From NCBI GenBank assembly GCA_029378245.1, contig JARKIF010000039.1:1-64000 (forward strand): a DNA stretch of 64,000 nt. Direction: 5' to 3'. How positions within the stretch are numbered: the stretch's first letter is position 1; each line of letters opens with the position of its first letter. Origin of the DNA: Roridomyces roridus (lineage: Eukaryota > Basidiomycota > Agaricomycetes > Agaricales > Mycenaceae). Positions 35,169 through 45,690 of the stretch are shown piece by piece. The notes under the pieces were generated by a model. The model was not told the DNA's origin. It searched no databases and was given only the letters and a program-made list of their open reading frames with translations. Both the position numbers and the translations under genes were made by a program.

Positions 35169-35546
35169 GGTCTGATGTTCTCGCGTGAGTAGAGCTTGGA
35201 TTGTGATTCCTCGCAAAGGCTCAACTAACCATTGTCGAGAGGACTCCTTGTCGGGAGTGGAGCCAAAGTGGAGCTTGAAAACGTCGTTGCAATTTCTATT
35301 CCTAGGAAGATGCATCAGTCGAAACAGCACAACAGAGGGGACGAGCCCGGAGTATTAGTGACTGACCTGTGGATGTGGCGGGAAGCAAAGTCGACGTGCA
35401 CGTGCATGCGAGCGCCAGTCGGGAATTTCGGCTGCGACGGGCCGACGGAAGCGAGTTTTGGAACGGAGATCTGGGACCCGATTTGATGGGATCGAGTCGG
35501 ATCATTTTGTCAAATTCTGATCCGTCCGGCACTTTCCCCACTTTCA

Positions 35547-37350
35547 AAAGGGCAACTGACCCAGTGATCGTTTGCGCTTCTTGCTAATCGACCACCATCT
35601 TCCAACTCTCATCGATCTCATCGCCCATTTACATGCATCCTTCTGGCCAGAGACGTCCACGGTGGGTCCATATTCAAAGATGCGCCCAGCATCCGAGTGC
35701 TCAAGGCTCTGGCTTTGCAGAAAACAAAAGTCCAGCGCTCGCGCTCGCAACTTGCCAAGCCAGCGGAGCATCGGTGGTCAACCAGGGTGAGTGAAGAACC
35801 ATCCATGGCGACTTGGTCTCAACTCGATCTCAGCGCCACGTCCGCTCAAGAACTCGAGGCGCGCATCGAGGACATCTCGGCCGATATCGAGCGGCAGCCT
35901 GAGAAGGGAGTCCTGCAGGGACTCGAACGCGATAAGAGTCTTCTTCAGCGACAGCTCAACGCTATACGCGATCCAATCCAACGTCTTCCCCTTGAAATCT
36001 CGTCCGAAATCTTTGTCCAATGCCTCCCCGAATATCCGACGCTCAGCGATGTTTGCAGCGTCCGCCCGCGTGGCACCATGCCCAAGTTTCCCACTATGCC
36101 CACGCTTCTCTTGAATATTTGCAATGCGTGGACCGACATCGCAGCATCCAACCCCAAGCTGTGGTCCAGGATGAATATCGAGTTTCCGGCGCACCGCGTG
36201 GGTCTCGAGGTCATGGTGGAGAAATGGTTTCAACGCGCTCGTTCTCACCTTTTGGATGTGTCCCTGACCGGAGCTCTCGACGCAACAGTGGCCGCTCTGA
36301 TTTGGCGCTACTCAAGCCAACTTGGACGCCTCACATTGTCCCTAGAACCGTTGGGGCCGGGGGATCACTCACACGTCGAGTCTGTGGTATTCTGGGAGCT
36401 TTTGGGGACGCAACCCGAGCCAGTGCCACTCCTTCAATTCTTGGAAATTAATGGCCGCAGAAAGTTCGAATACTCTCCGCGTCCAATCCTACGCTTTCTA
36501 TCCCTTGCCTCGAACATCACCGAATTGATCCTTTGTGTCGCATTGGCGGAAGAGAAGCATGAAATCCACGTTGTTGTCCTTCCCAATCTGCGGCGGTTGC
36601 AGGGCGGCGGACACGGCGGTAGTCTCCGAATTCTGGACTACATTTGTGCCCCTCAATTGCTGAGCCTCACCGTGGTGTTTCCTCGTACCAACGGAGACAT
36701 AGTTCCCTTTCTGCAACATTCATCGTCGGCTCTGCAGGAACTCGTCATTGAGGGTGCAGGAAAACTCGCACTGGACGAGATTCTAACTCTCGTCCCCTCC
36801 CTCATCCGGTTCGAGATCCAGTGGCCTCATATCAAGGATGTAGGGCAGTTGTTCAACATCCTAGCGCAGCCGCCCCCATCTGATGTCGTCCCGAACCTCC
36901 GCATCCTGAAACTCGACTTGATCAACTCCGACCCGACCGTTGACCAGTGGACCAGTGAATCCTGGGATACATTCATACGTGTGGCTCGCCGCACCCACAT
37001 CGAAAGCATCCACATGAGCGACCGCTACGCATTTCTCCTGTACTCTCTGCCACACGATGCCTGGGAAAGCCTCCGAGAGCTCGCAGAAGATGGCAAGGAT
37101 ATCTGGATTGAGAATATTGATGCGGAGATAAATATCCTCTTTTGCCCGTGGTGGTGGGACGGGGAATTTCGGGAGGGCCTCTTAAATTACTGATTGCAAC
37201 TGTGAGAGTTTGCCAGCTCTGAGACCAAGAGGGTTGGAGGTCCGACTAAATGAACTACTTAATACTGGATGTCGTCGGGTAATGAGCTTTGAATTATCTT
37301 GTTATTTCTTGGCAACTGGATCCTTGAGGTCTATTTCGTCAAGGACGTGA
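35547..37350 (+). repeat. Duplicated block A2 (promoter, intact F-box gene, downstream trace)
   Basis: Same-orientation partner of 29826-30917. Similarity begins about 258 bp before the ATG and continues past the stop through ATGAGCTTTGAATTATCTTG into the decayed SnoaL-like trace. Confidence 0.8.
35805..37193 (+). CDS. F-box/coiled-coil family protein (462 aa), relocated start codon
   Basis: Single exon, ATG 35805 (MATWSQLDLSATSAQELEAR). Other members start at the Met of MS-x-QELEAR; here that codon is ACG, so the only usable start is the upstream ATG, which adds about ten residues. The sequence before the old start also looks like an intron (GTGAGTGA...CTCAG), so the N-terminus is uncertain. 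The coiled coil has an extra PEKGV. F-box DPIQRLPLEISSEIFVQCL, CNAWTDIAASNPKLWSRM. Intact to the stop at 37193. Confidence 0.8.
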   Translation: MATWSQLDLSATSAQELEARIEDISADIERQPEKGVLQGLERDKSLLQRQLNAIRDPIQRLPLEISSEIFVQCLPEYPTLSDVCSVRPRGTMPKFPTMPTLLLNICNAWTDIAASNPKLWSRMNIEFPAHRVGLEVMVEKWFQRARSHLLDVSLTGALDATVAALIWRYSSQLGRLTLSLEPLGPGDHSHVESVVFWELLGTQPEPVPLLQFLEINGRRKFEYSPRPILRFLSLASNITELILCVALAEEKHEIHVVVLPNLRRLQGGGHGGSLRILDYICAPQLLSLTVVFPRTNGDIVPFLQHSSSALQELVIEGAGKLALDEILTLVPSLIRFEIQWPHIKDVGQLFNILAQPPPSDVVPNLRILKLDLINSDPTVDQWTSESWDTFIRVARRTHIESIHMSDRYAFLLYSLPHDAWESLRELAEDGKDIWIENIDAEINILFCPWWWDGEFREGLLNY

Positions 37351-37434
37351 AAGTTGGCCGGATTATCGATTCAGGGCAGTGGGTAGTGCGTGAGAGTACA
37401 GACTGCGATAGAAGACAAATAAATGTTTTACATG

Positions 37435-39528
37435 CTACGATACACCGACGGGGGTCTGTGCCCAATAAGCGAAATCCGCAGGCGCAAGACTCGGCTTCCC
37501 ATTCCCAGTGTTATACACCCCGAACGCCGCTCCTTTAAAGAAGAACCCGCTAAAGAGCTGTTTAAGCCTCCAGCCGAAGTGATCGAACAAATCTACTCAC
37601 CCGATAGGCGGGACGGACAGCAGGGACGCGTCGATAGTCAGCGGGAACATAAAGTCACCGTTTTCTTCCGCGTATCCCAAAGAATACGACGTTGAGTTTC
37701 CGATAATCTTCAATCGCACGGGACCCGAAGAGCCGAGTGGGTAGGTGGCCACCGTCGTAATCGTACTGTTGGTGTACACAATAGCCCAGGGACCGACCTG
37801 CGTCGCCTGGACGTTCATCCTCGTAACGATCTGCCGACCTCCCTGCCCATCCCCAACCACACCAATATCGTTGTGCAGCTGGTCAGAATAGAAAATCGTC
37901 ACCCCCGCCTCCGTGAGGTTCGTCGGCGCCATAAAATCCAACTCGGTCTCAAAGGTCTCCTCATAGCTAGTCTGCTTGCGCAAAAGCAGCGCTGGGCTGT
38001 CCCGGTCTCCCAGCGCAAACGAGTTGGCGTTGACGCGCAGGTAGCCGGGGCGTGCGGTGAGGGAGTAGAATTGCTTGTACGGCGTGCGGAGAAAGTAGAA
38101 TGCGAGGTCGAGCGTCTTGGAGGTAAAGCCGTTGAAATAGTTAACCAGCGGCGACTTGTCCTCCAACACGCCAGGAAGATGCTCGCTGATGGGATTGCCC
38201 CCGTTGAACACGGGCCAGCCATCCTCCCAAGTGACGGGGAAGAGGAACGTCTCTCGACCGAGTTGTTGATGGTTGAAATTGCCCGCCTGAGGCCGCACAC
38301 CCAGGGCCACGCCCCACCACGAACCATCAGGCGCTTGAACGAAATCAGAGTGCCCCGTATCCTGCACCGGCAAAGAAAGATTTGCGCCGTTGAATAGAAT
38401 CGGATTGTTCGGGTTGTTCTCCCATGGACCGGACGGCGTTGGGCCCCGTTGGATCGTCGAGCGATGTTCAGGGCCAGAGCCACCTTCCGCGATCAGCAGA
38501 TAGTACGTCGAGTCGATGAAATAGATGTGCGGGCCTTCCGGTCTGGCGCTCGAATTGTCGGGAAGCGTCCCACGGAAAATGAGCTCGGCCTCCGTCAAGG
38601 AACTGCCTGTAGTCAGGTCGACTTTATTCTGATATATGCCTGATGTGCGAGTGAGCATGGACGCTTCGAAGAGAAAAACCTTTGCGTACTGTATATCTTA
38701 TCAACAGCATCGTTGATTCCCGACCAGGTACTGTAAACATCCCCGTTCGTGTCCCAGAAGATGTCCGTATCGTAGCCCAAGGCATCTGCATTCGCTCAGT
38801 TAATTTTCAGCTTAATGTCGGTCGCCCACTCACCGAAATAAACCGGATCGCTCCAATTATCCGCAAAGATATCCTTTGTAGTGACAAAGAACGATCTCGG
38901 AAAGAGTCGATATTCAGCTTTGCCAGAATCAGACTTTTGCGGGGACTCTCATGAAAAAGAATTACCGGTATAAGCATACCGCGCGGTGGAAAGTAGATAG
39001 AACGTCTTGGTAGGCTCATGGTACCTCAGCGTCGGAGCCCAGATTCCTGTGAAACAGCCATAAAGCCCCAGTCGCGCACGAAGAAAGATACAAACCCGCA
39101 TCCGTCGGCGTGCCAAATAAACTGAGCTGCGACGGCCGGTTCAACCCATGCCCGATTAATTTCCAGGTAACCAAGTCTGAGGGAGTCAGGATAACCCCCG
39201 CATTTTCGGAACAGTATTCATTCACCTGTACTGTGGTAGATGGGATGACCAGGAAAGTACTCGAACGTTGACGTGGCGATAAAGTAGTCTGCCCCTACGC
39301 GTAACATGCTCGGGTCGGGATTCCAACCTGTCCAGAACAGGACTCAGGCCCATGTGTAGCATTTGGGGTATACATGACACACACCTGGAAGGATTGGATT
39401 CACGAGTCCGACGACATGAGCTAGACAGCAACATTGAGATGGCGGAAGCACCAACCGCAGATGACGCGCTCACCGGGCAAGCAGAGTGCCAAACACCCAA
39501 GAACGGCCGATCTGACGTTGAAGAGCAT
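37435..39528 (-). CDS. Secreted GH43 family glycoside hydrolase (beta-xylosidase/arabinofuranosidase type)
   Basis: Nine exons (complement): 39474-39528, 39385-39420, 39226-39327, 39096-39176, 38966-39046, 38834-38917, 38690-38785, 37601-38639, 37435-37549, 562 aa. The N-terminus is a signal peptide ([20 protein letters not shown]). The three GH43 catalytic carboxylates are visible: Asp in PGWNPDPSM (residue 35), Asp in YDTDIFWD and Glu in ARPEGPHIY. Other family blocks are [30 protein letters not shown] and [16 protein letters not shown]-terminal beta-sandwich (ETELDFMAP... to [12 protein letters not shown]) follows, as in xylan-active members. It should act outside the cell on plant-wall arabinoxylan. 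TATA-like TTTTATAAAAG at 39566-39576. Confidence 0.92.
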
Positions 39529-39576
39529 GTGGGCACGGTTGTTTTACGCGCTCGACATGGCGGTTCTTTTATAAAA

Positions 39577-40029
39577 CGGAGGGCCATCGTTGATCGCGCA
39601 TCATCGCTGGTCAGCTGCTCGTCTACGCGGGCCGCCGGGTTGAAAAGGAATTCAACTACGACGAAAACACGTCGCAGCGATAATTTCGATAGTACAAATT
39701 GCCAGGAGGCCTTCCCTTGAACGTCCGCAGGCTTGGGATACATTGCGCCAGATGCTCCATCATAATTGTCTCATCCTTCCCCGCGGTTGCCGTATCGTTG
39801 AACCCCAGATCCCAAATCCCTTCGCAAAAGACAGGTCATAAAAAGAATGGAGGCCACAGAAGGGACGGATTTACCCAAGTTGGAAAGTTGCCAATCTGCG
39901 TAGGAGCGACCGGAGAGGGATACACAAAAGGCAGACTGAAGCAAGATGAGCGAGGAGGTAGCTTTGGTCGTTCATACTCACAGGCGGGTCGTAATGATGA
40001 TGCTAATACCGGTTTCAGTCGACAAGCTG
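39577..40029. other. Intergenic, no gene seen
   Basis: Upstream of GH43 and downstream of the minus-strand gene at 40030-41356. The C-terminal exon of the latter may extend into 39880-40000. Confidence 0.4.
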
Positions 40030-41356
40030 TCAGAATGTGAGACTACTCACCACAAGCGGGGTCAAGACATCGGTGGCAAGGACCAGATTGAGATCGCCAA
40101 GGCCGGGCAAACGACTGCTCAGGAGATCAAACACATCCACCGCCAGATACGTGGTCCCAACTCGGAGACTGTAAAGCCCGGAATCAAACGGCCCATGTGC
40201 AAACATCTGCACGAGCTCTTCAAAATCATCGCGCTTGAGGAAACAATTCGTGAGGCACAGGCGCGTTAGAGTATCCGCAGAGCGTTGCAAGCACAATGCT
40301 GTGTCCGAAAAGCGGGTCCGATTGAGCGCCGGCAGCTCCAACGAACGTAAATCCCGCAGGACAGATTGGGAGGAGATCAGGCTGCTGGCGAAGTGGGGCC
40401 ATGTGCTCCGAGGATAGGGATTGGTCTCCACCGCCGCTGCGAAAGAATATCCCACCTCCACGTTCGATAGAGTGCTGCAACTCGTGTCGAGTATTCGGAG
40501 GAGTCCTTGCGGGTCAAGGAAATGCGTTTCGTCAAAGGTGAGGCGGGCTACGAGAGTGTGCAGGTGCGCAAATCTCCCAAGGGAATTGAATAATGGTGAA
40601 AAGTCGGTCCGTGATGAAGAGACGAGTTGCAGATTCCAGAGGGAGTGGGTGAAATGATTGATGAATGGGGCGATGGCATCGCGGAGTAATTCGGTGCTGC
40701 CCTGACCGTCGTGGTCAAAATGCAGCTCCAACTCCTCGAGATTATCGAAATCAACCGTAGACAGCAGGCTTTTGTAGTGCTCGAGCTGCGCGTGCAGCGT
40801 CAACTTCCGGAGGCTGATCCAGAAAGCCGTCCGTGCGGCAGTGAGGAAGCGAAGGGTGTCGGGCGAGGGTGAGAGGTCGCGCCACTCGAAACTGTATTCC
40901 GTGACCCCATTCATGAGGTGCACGGCCGCCGTCATGGACGCCAGGACGTTGTCCGGGGCATGCACCTTGTCTTCGGACTCTGAGCGTATGCGCAGGTGGC
41001 GTGATATCGACCGTTTAAAGTTGGCCATGAATGACGGAGCGACCAGAATCTGCCGTTTAACAAGGAATTCTATGAACCATGCCCGAATGTGCAGCCGCCG
41101 GACCCGTGCTGCTATCGAGGGGGTTCTGAAATCCCAAGTTTTCAAGGCGTAATTGTATACAGATCCAAGCTGACCTTAGGCGAACGAGTGAATTGACGAG
41201 AGACTGGTCATACATGGTCCAGTTAACCTCGCGGTACTTGGTGTCCAGGACTATGTTGTACAGGGCCAGGTTAACGGAGATGAGGGAGGGGAGCTCCGAC
41301 TCCGGAATGAAGGTAGCGATGCATTGCCAGACATCTTGAGGAAGGACTAGGCTCAT
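40030..41356 (-). CDS. F-box-like protein of a second family (two or more exons)
   Basis: Exon 1 41175-41356 begins MSLVLPQDVWQCIATFIPES and continues SLISVNLALYNIVLDTKYREV, an F-box-like start without the coiled coil of the other copies. Exon 2 starts at 41125 (TPSIAARVRRLHIRAWFIEF) and runs through leucine-rich repeats (LRKLTLHAQLEHY, LRSLELPALNRTRF, LTRLCLTNCFL) to a stop at 40030. A GTGAGT donor lies just before this stop, so a further short exon (reading HHHYDPPV...) is possible and the C-terminus is uncertain. About 431 aa as given. Confidence 0.65.
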
Positions 41357-41595
41357 GGTGGGAGGAGAGAAACACCGTGTCGTGGCCAGGTGCTACCTCC
41401 GAGTCGGAGCCGCGGTGGCATGGCGGTGCAGAAGCCGCCCATTGTTTGGCCTTTATTTGCTGCCGCTCTCTCCCCGACGCGTGTCGCGTGTCCAACGAAA
41501 ACGCGCTCAGAACAACCGGTGGGGCATCCACGTAGGTTCTACGCCCGGCCACCTGTGTGCCTAATGAACGCTCAGTTACAAAATTTCCAGTCGCC

Positions 41596-42867
41596 ATGTC
41601 TGTGCAAGACCTCGAAACCCAGATTGCCCACATCTCCCAAGATATCGAGCGGCAGAAACAAGTTCTGAGGAAGCTCGAGCGCAGTAAAGGCGCTCTTCAG
41701 CGCCAGCTCAACACCATTCGTGATCCCATTGCACGGTTACCAGCCGAAATCTCGTCCGAGATCTTTCTGCAATGCCTCCCTTCCGACTACCCCCAGTCTG
41801 GAATCCACCACATGCCCATAACTCTTCTCAACGTCTGCACCAATTGGACGGACATTGCTCTATCCACCACGGGGCTTTGGACTGCGATTCGTGTCGTGTT
41901 TCCATGCTCCAAAGGATTCTGCGACGTCTTGGAAGGATGGTTCCAGCGTGCCCGGAGCCACCTCCTCGACTTGCGCGTAGATGTGATGGGGGCCTCGGAC
42001 AAGGATGTCGGCGCTCTCATCCGGCGTCAATCCGGGCAGCTGAACCGCCTCGAACTTCGCTTCGAGAATGAACACGATCCCGATGATCTCATCTTCCATG
42101 AAACGGACTTGGAGCCGCTGCCATTCCTCCAGAACCTTTCAATCGCTAGTCGCGATGGTATAGAAGTCTCTTGGACCCCGATTCTACAAATCCTGCGTCG
42201 TTCACCCAATCTAATCGACCTCTCCTTACAAGACCTGCACCTGATCGATACTTCCTCATCTGAAGACTCCACGGAGCCGATTGTTTGTCCCAATCTACGC
42301 AGGTTCCTGTTTACGCGGAATCCCTTCGACCTCGACAGCGACGATCAAATCTTCCAACTCATTCGTGCGCCTGGGCTTGAAAGCCTGATCTTGCACGATA
42401 TGCACTTCCAATCCACCGAGTTCGTTCCTTTCTTGAAACGATCGTCGACAATGCTCCAGGAGCTTTCCTTTGATTGTCTTCATATCAGGGAATCTCTTGA
42501 CCAGATGGACGAATTCCTCGGTCTCGTACCTAGCATCACGCGGCTCATAATCTCTTTCCCTCCACTTCCCATTCTACAACGCCTGGCTTCCAATTTGGCA
42601 AAGCATCCAGTCGAAGCTCTGCCCAACCTCCAGTCCCTGGAGCTTCGCTTTTACAGCGATGACCTTTCGTTTGACTCTCCATGGACTGTCCTCCTTCCAG
42701 TTCTCCTCGATCGATGCAGCAAGTTCAAATCTCTTCGCATCACCGTTCATGAGGGACAGGTTTTGGACGAACTCGAGGCGGAACTTGTTACTCCCTTGAG
42801 AGGACTGTCCGCAGTCGGCATAGACATCTGGGTTGGAACCGTCAAGGAGAATTTGTTCAATCCCTAG
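41596..42867 (+). CDS. F-box/coiled-coil family protein (423 aa)
   Basis: Single exon, ATG 41596 (MSVQDLETQIAHISQDIERQ); TTTCCAG directly upstream suggests a spliced 5' UTR. F-box DPIARLPAEISSEIFLQCL, CTNWTDIALSTTGLWTAI. Leucine-rich part ends GIDIWVGTVKENLFNP. The tail motif places it near the 20404 and 25426 genes. Divergent from the 40030-41356 gene, 239 bp apart. Confidence 0.87.
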   Translation: MSVQDLETQIAHISQDIERQKQVLRKLERSKGALQRQLNTIRDPIARLPAEISSEIFLQCLPSDYPQSGIHHMPITLLNVCTNWTDIALSTTGLWTAIRVVFPCSKGFCDVLEGWFQRARSHLLDLRVDVMGASDKDVGALIRRQSGQLNRLELRFENEHDPDDLIFHETDLEPLPFLQNLSIASRDGIEVSWTPILQILRRSPNLIDLSLQDLHLIDTSSSEDSTEPIVCPNLRRFLFTRNPFDLDSDDQIFQLIRAPGLESLILHDMHFQSTEFVPFLKRSSTMLQELSFDCLHIRESLDQMDEFLGLVPSITRLIISFPPLPILQRLASNLAKHPVEALPNLQSLELRFYSDDLSFDSPWTVLLPVLLDRCSKFKSLRITVHEGQVLDELEAELVTPLRGLSAVGIDIWVGTVKENLFNP

Positions 42868-43009
42868 GTATGCTCGTATAAAATGTCTTTTCTGCGCTCT
42901 TTCTCATATATTTCGTAGTGTTTTACCGGACCATGCTTATTCGTCGCGTAAAACTTCCAGTCGCAACAAGTCGAGTCTAATTGAAATAGCAATATTCTCA
43001 CATTGTATA

Positions 43010-44296
43010 CTACGTAAAAAGCTCATTTTGATCCGGTCGACGACCACTTCCCAGCCAAATATCCATGCCATCCGATTCTACGAGCGCGCGGAGGCCCGTC
43101 AGGACGTCGGATGGAATATACTTCATGGGAACTCTGAAATGGTATGCTATGCGAACCGTGCGCAGCTTGCTGCGACAAGCTGACAGGACACCCAGAACGG
43201 CATTCCAGAATGCCTCGGACGTCTTTTCCATGTGGTTGAGTTCGAGAATCCGGAGGTTTGGGGGAACGCCAGGCTGAGCCAGGATGTTGAACAACTGCTT
43301 CGCACGACCGATTTCCAGCCACTTGACCTCCAACCGCGTGAGTGTGGGGACGAGGGCCAGGACTTCGTCCAGCGAGCCAAGGCCCGCCTTGGATGCATCT
43401 CCGATGTTGAGCTCTTGGAGCGGCGGCGAGGACCGTCGGAGGAAAGAGATGATGTCTGCTTCGCCAGTAGGCGACTCCAATGTGAGCTTCTCCAGTCGAG
43501 GGGCACGGATATGCTGCAGAATTTTGTGACTCTCCCCGACTTCGGTATTGTAGCTGCTAAAAAGCAGTTGCCGCAGATTTGGAAGGAGAGTCTCCCCAAC
43601 GCCATCAACGCCTTGCTCCTCTTCCATCAACTCTACGTCCCAAAGAACCAAATCGGAGATGTTGGGAGCGAGGGATAGAAGCCCTAGAATGGACTGCCGT
43701 GAATATTCCAACTCGGTGCGGCCGTAGATTTCCAAGGTGTGAAGTAGCGGTAGTGGGGCTGGTTGTGTCCCCGCCAAAAGGTCCCAGAATATACGCTCGT
43801 CCTCGTCCGGATCGTCCTCCATTTCACGGTGTCCTGCGCTCAATACAAGGCGTCCGAGTTGGCTTGAGTGGCCCCAAATGAGAGTCGCAACGGTCGGGTC
43901 GAGAGGTCCGACCATGGCTACGTTCAAAAGGTGCGAACTCGCACGCTGGAGCCGTTTCTGCACCGCGGCTGCGAGGCCCCCGGGACCAGGAAAATGGATA
44001 TTCATTGTGGACCATAACTTGGGGTTGGATACTGCGATGTCGGTCCACGCATTGCAGACGTTCAAGAGAAGCGCCGGGGCCTCATGAAGCTCGTGGAATC
44101 TCGGGTCGAGAGGGAGGCATTGGACAAAGATTTCGGACGAAATTTCGGGGGGCAGTCGCCCGACCGGATCGCGTACAGCGTTGAGCTGTCGCTGAAGAAG
44201 GCTTTTATCGCATTCGAGTAGCCGCAGAACTGCCTTTTGTCGTTCGATATCGGCCGAGATGTCCTCGATGCGTGATTCGAGGTCTTGGACAGACAT
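43010..44296 (-). CDS. F-box/coiled-coil family protein (428 aa)
   Basis: Start chosen at 44296 (MSVQDLESRIEDISADIERQ); an in-frame ATG six codons upstream (44314, MGIHKL) is possible. F-box DPVGRLPPEISSEIFVQCL, CNAWTDIAVSNPKLWSTM. Its leucine-rich part (LIWGHSSQLGRLVL, LAGTQPAPLPLLHTL) is related to 35805-37193. It is convergent with the gene at 41596, their stop codons only 142 bp apart. Confidence 0.86.
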   Translation of the reverse strand: MSVQDLESRIEDISADIERQKAVLRLLECDKSLLQRQLNAVRDPVGRLPPEISSEIFVQCLPLDPRFHELHEAPALLLNVCNAWTDIAVSNPKLWSTMNIHFPGPGGLAAAVQKRLQRASSHLLNVAMVGPLDPTVATLIWGHSSQLGRLVLSAGHREMEDDPDEDERIFWDLLAGTQPAPLPLLHTLEIYGRTELEYSRQSILGLLSLAPNISDLVLWDVELMEEEQGVDGVGETLLPNLRQLLFSSYNTEVGESHKILQHIRAPRLEKLTLESPTGEADIISFLRRSSPPLQELNIGDASKAGLGSLDEVLALVPTLTRLEVKWLEIGRAKQLFNILAQPGVPPNLRILELNHMEKTSEAFWNAVLGVLSACRSKLRTVRIAYHFRVPMKYIPSDVLTGLRALVESDGMDIWLGSGRRPDQNELFT

Positions 44297-44450
44297 GAGC
44301 TTATGAATACCCATTCAGTTAGGTGTCGCGAGCTGAATGTTGAGCTTACAGGTTTCTCGTTGTGATGGCGGAGAGAAAGAAAGGAGCGGCCGCTTACATG
44401 TTATTTCCCCGGACCTCGCAAATCCTTCTGATGGGAAATCATCGTCGAAT

Positions 44451-45232
44451 TCACAAATCCTGCCCAGATACAAGTTCGTTCAGATCAATCTGCGGTCCAT
44501 CAACCCTCCCGATCGAAATATCCATCCCACTCGCAACCAAGCCTCGCAATGCCCCAAGAATCTCCGACGCACGGGCAGCGTTCGCAGCAACCAACCGGAA
44601 GCGATACGTCAACACGAACCTCCGCAGCTGGTTGGATCGAGTTTCCAACGCACGTACAAACGAGTCGTCCACCGGCATTCTGTCTGTGTATGAGAGTTCC
44701 AGAGTCTGCAGCCCGGACAACACGCTCGGGGACCCCGCCAAGATGGCGAAAAGCTCCTCAGTACGCGCTAGCCAATTAATCTCCAGACGCGTGACGCTGG
44801 GGGTGAGTGAAAGAAAGTCTTCCAACTGCTCTAGATCGCCCGCGTCCCCGATGACGAGCTCTTGGAGCGGCGGCGAGGATCGTTGGAGGAAGGAGGTCAC
44901 GTTAGCGTGACTAGCGGAAGCCTCGAGGGTGAAGCTCTCCAGGAGGGGCGCGGAGATGAATTTGAGCAATTCGTACTTGTCTGAAAGGGCGAGCTTGTCT
45001 CTGCCATAGACGAGGCGACGCAGCTCGGGAAGTACAACGACTTCCTGGGGCACTTCATCCTCGTCATCGTCGTCCCCATCCACGAGTTCCAAATCATGGA
45101 AGGACAGATCGGCGAGGGCCGGAGATACACGTAGGAGGTGTAGGATTGGGAGCCGGGAAAAGATGCCAACGCATCGGGTGATCTTCAGAGCTTGGAGAAG
45201 CGGTAGAGCCTCTGGCTGTGTTCCGGCCTTTT
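44451..45232 (-). pseudogene. F-box/coiled-coil gene lacking its 5' half
   Basis: The frame is open from about 45232 to 44451 and matches only the distal half of the family: GTQPEALPLLQALKI, ILHLLRVSPALADLSFHDLE, an acidic DGDDDDEDE run, FLQRSSPPLQELVIGDAG and the end of the repeats. The coiled coil and F-box are missing. Similarity stops abruptly at about 45232, where the SINE-like sequence begins. Confidence 0.75.
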
Positions 45233-45690
45233 TTCTGTAAATTCCACCCTTGCCTCCTCAACCTCCAACAACCTAACTTAACCAGCTGAACCTAACTTAA
45301 ACCTGGTCTATCAGATCTAGCCACCCATTCACTGTGGATATTGTACCTAACCGCCCATTCACTATGGATTCTCAGAGGGGTATTCACAGCCGAGGCCGCG
45401 GGGGAGATATTGACAGTCTGTGTAGGAGAATGTCATTCAACCGAACCTAACCAACTAACCCACCCTTCTCTCATCGTAGAGTAACAAAATCCCGTAAAAA
45501 ACGATTAATTAAGCAGCACCAAGACTTGAACTCAGACCATTCAAAGAAGAAGACATCAATAACATAAGACACCGGAACCGCAGAGCCACTGGGACATTGG
45601 TTGGCAGCCGCCACGCGGCGTCTTAATCCCAGTAAATGCCAAGAAACACCCACGTGCCTTGATATCAATCCGATTAGCCTTTTTTGGACA
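45233..45690 (-). mobile_element. tRNA-derived SINE-like sequence
   Basis: On the minus strand, an A-box-like TGGCTCTGCGG (near 45585) is followed 44 nt later by a B-box-like GAGTTCAAGTC (near 45530) and then a T6 run (near 45495), the layout of a Pol III tRNA-like head. Downstream are GGTTAG/AAGTTAGGTT-type repeats (45240-45300 and 45440-45460) and a twice-repeated CCCATTCACT-TGGAT unit. The stretch sits exactly between two truncated genes. One A-box position deviates and no target duplication was found, so this is a candidate only. Confidence 0.45.

Larger units (their letters stand above)
32056..35370 (-). repeat. Inverted segmental duplication, arm 1
   Basis: Read on the minus strand, the order is F-box gene, spacer, methyltransferase remnant, N-terminal fragment. 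The same order and flanking non-coding sequence occur on the plus strand at 58280-61750. Shared spacer landmarks include CGATCGAGCCTCGCTCTCTC, TGTCGTTCCTGTACCCGAAA and TCCACAAACTTTGCGATCA. This arm has suffered the larger deletions. Confidence 0.85.

Noticed and set aside
45475..45600. Functional tRNA gene
   Set aside because: Box A and box B signals are present, but no acceptor-stem pairing or clear anticodon arm could be drawn.
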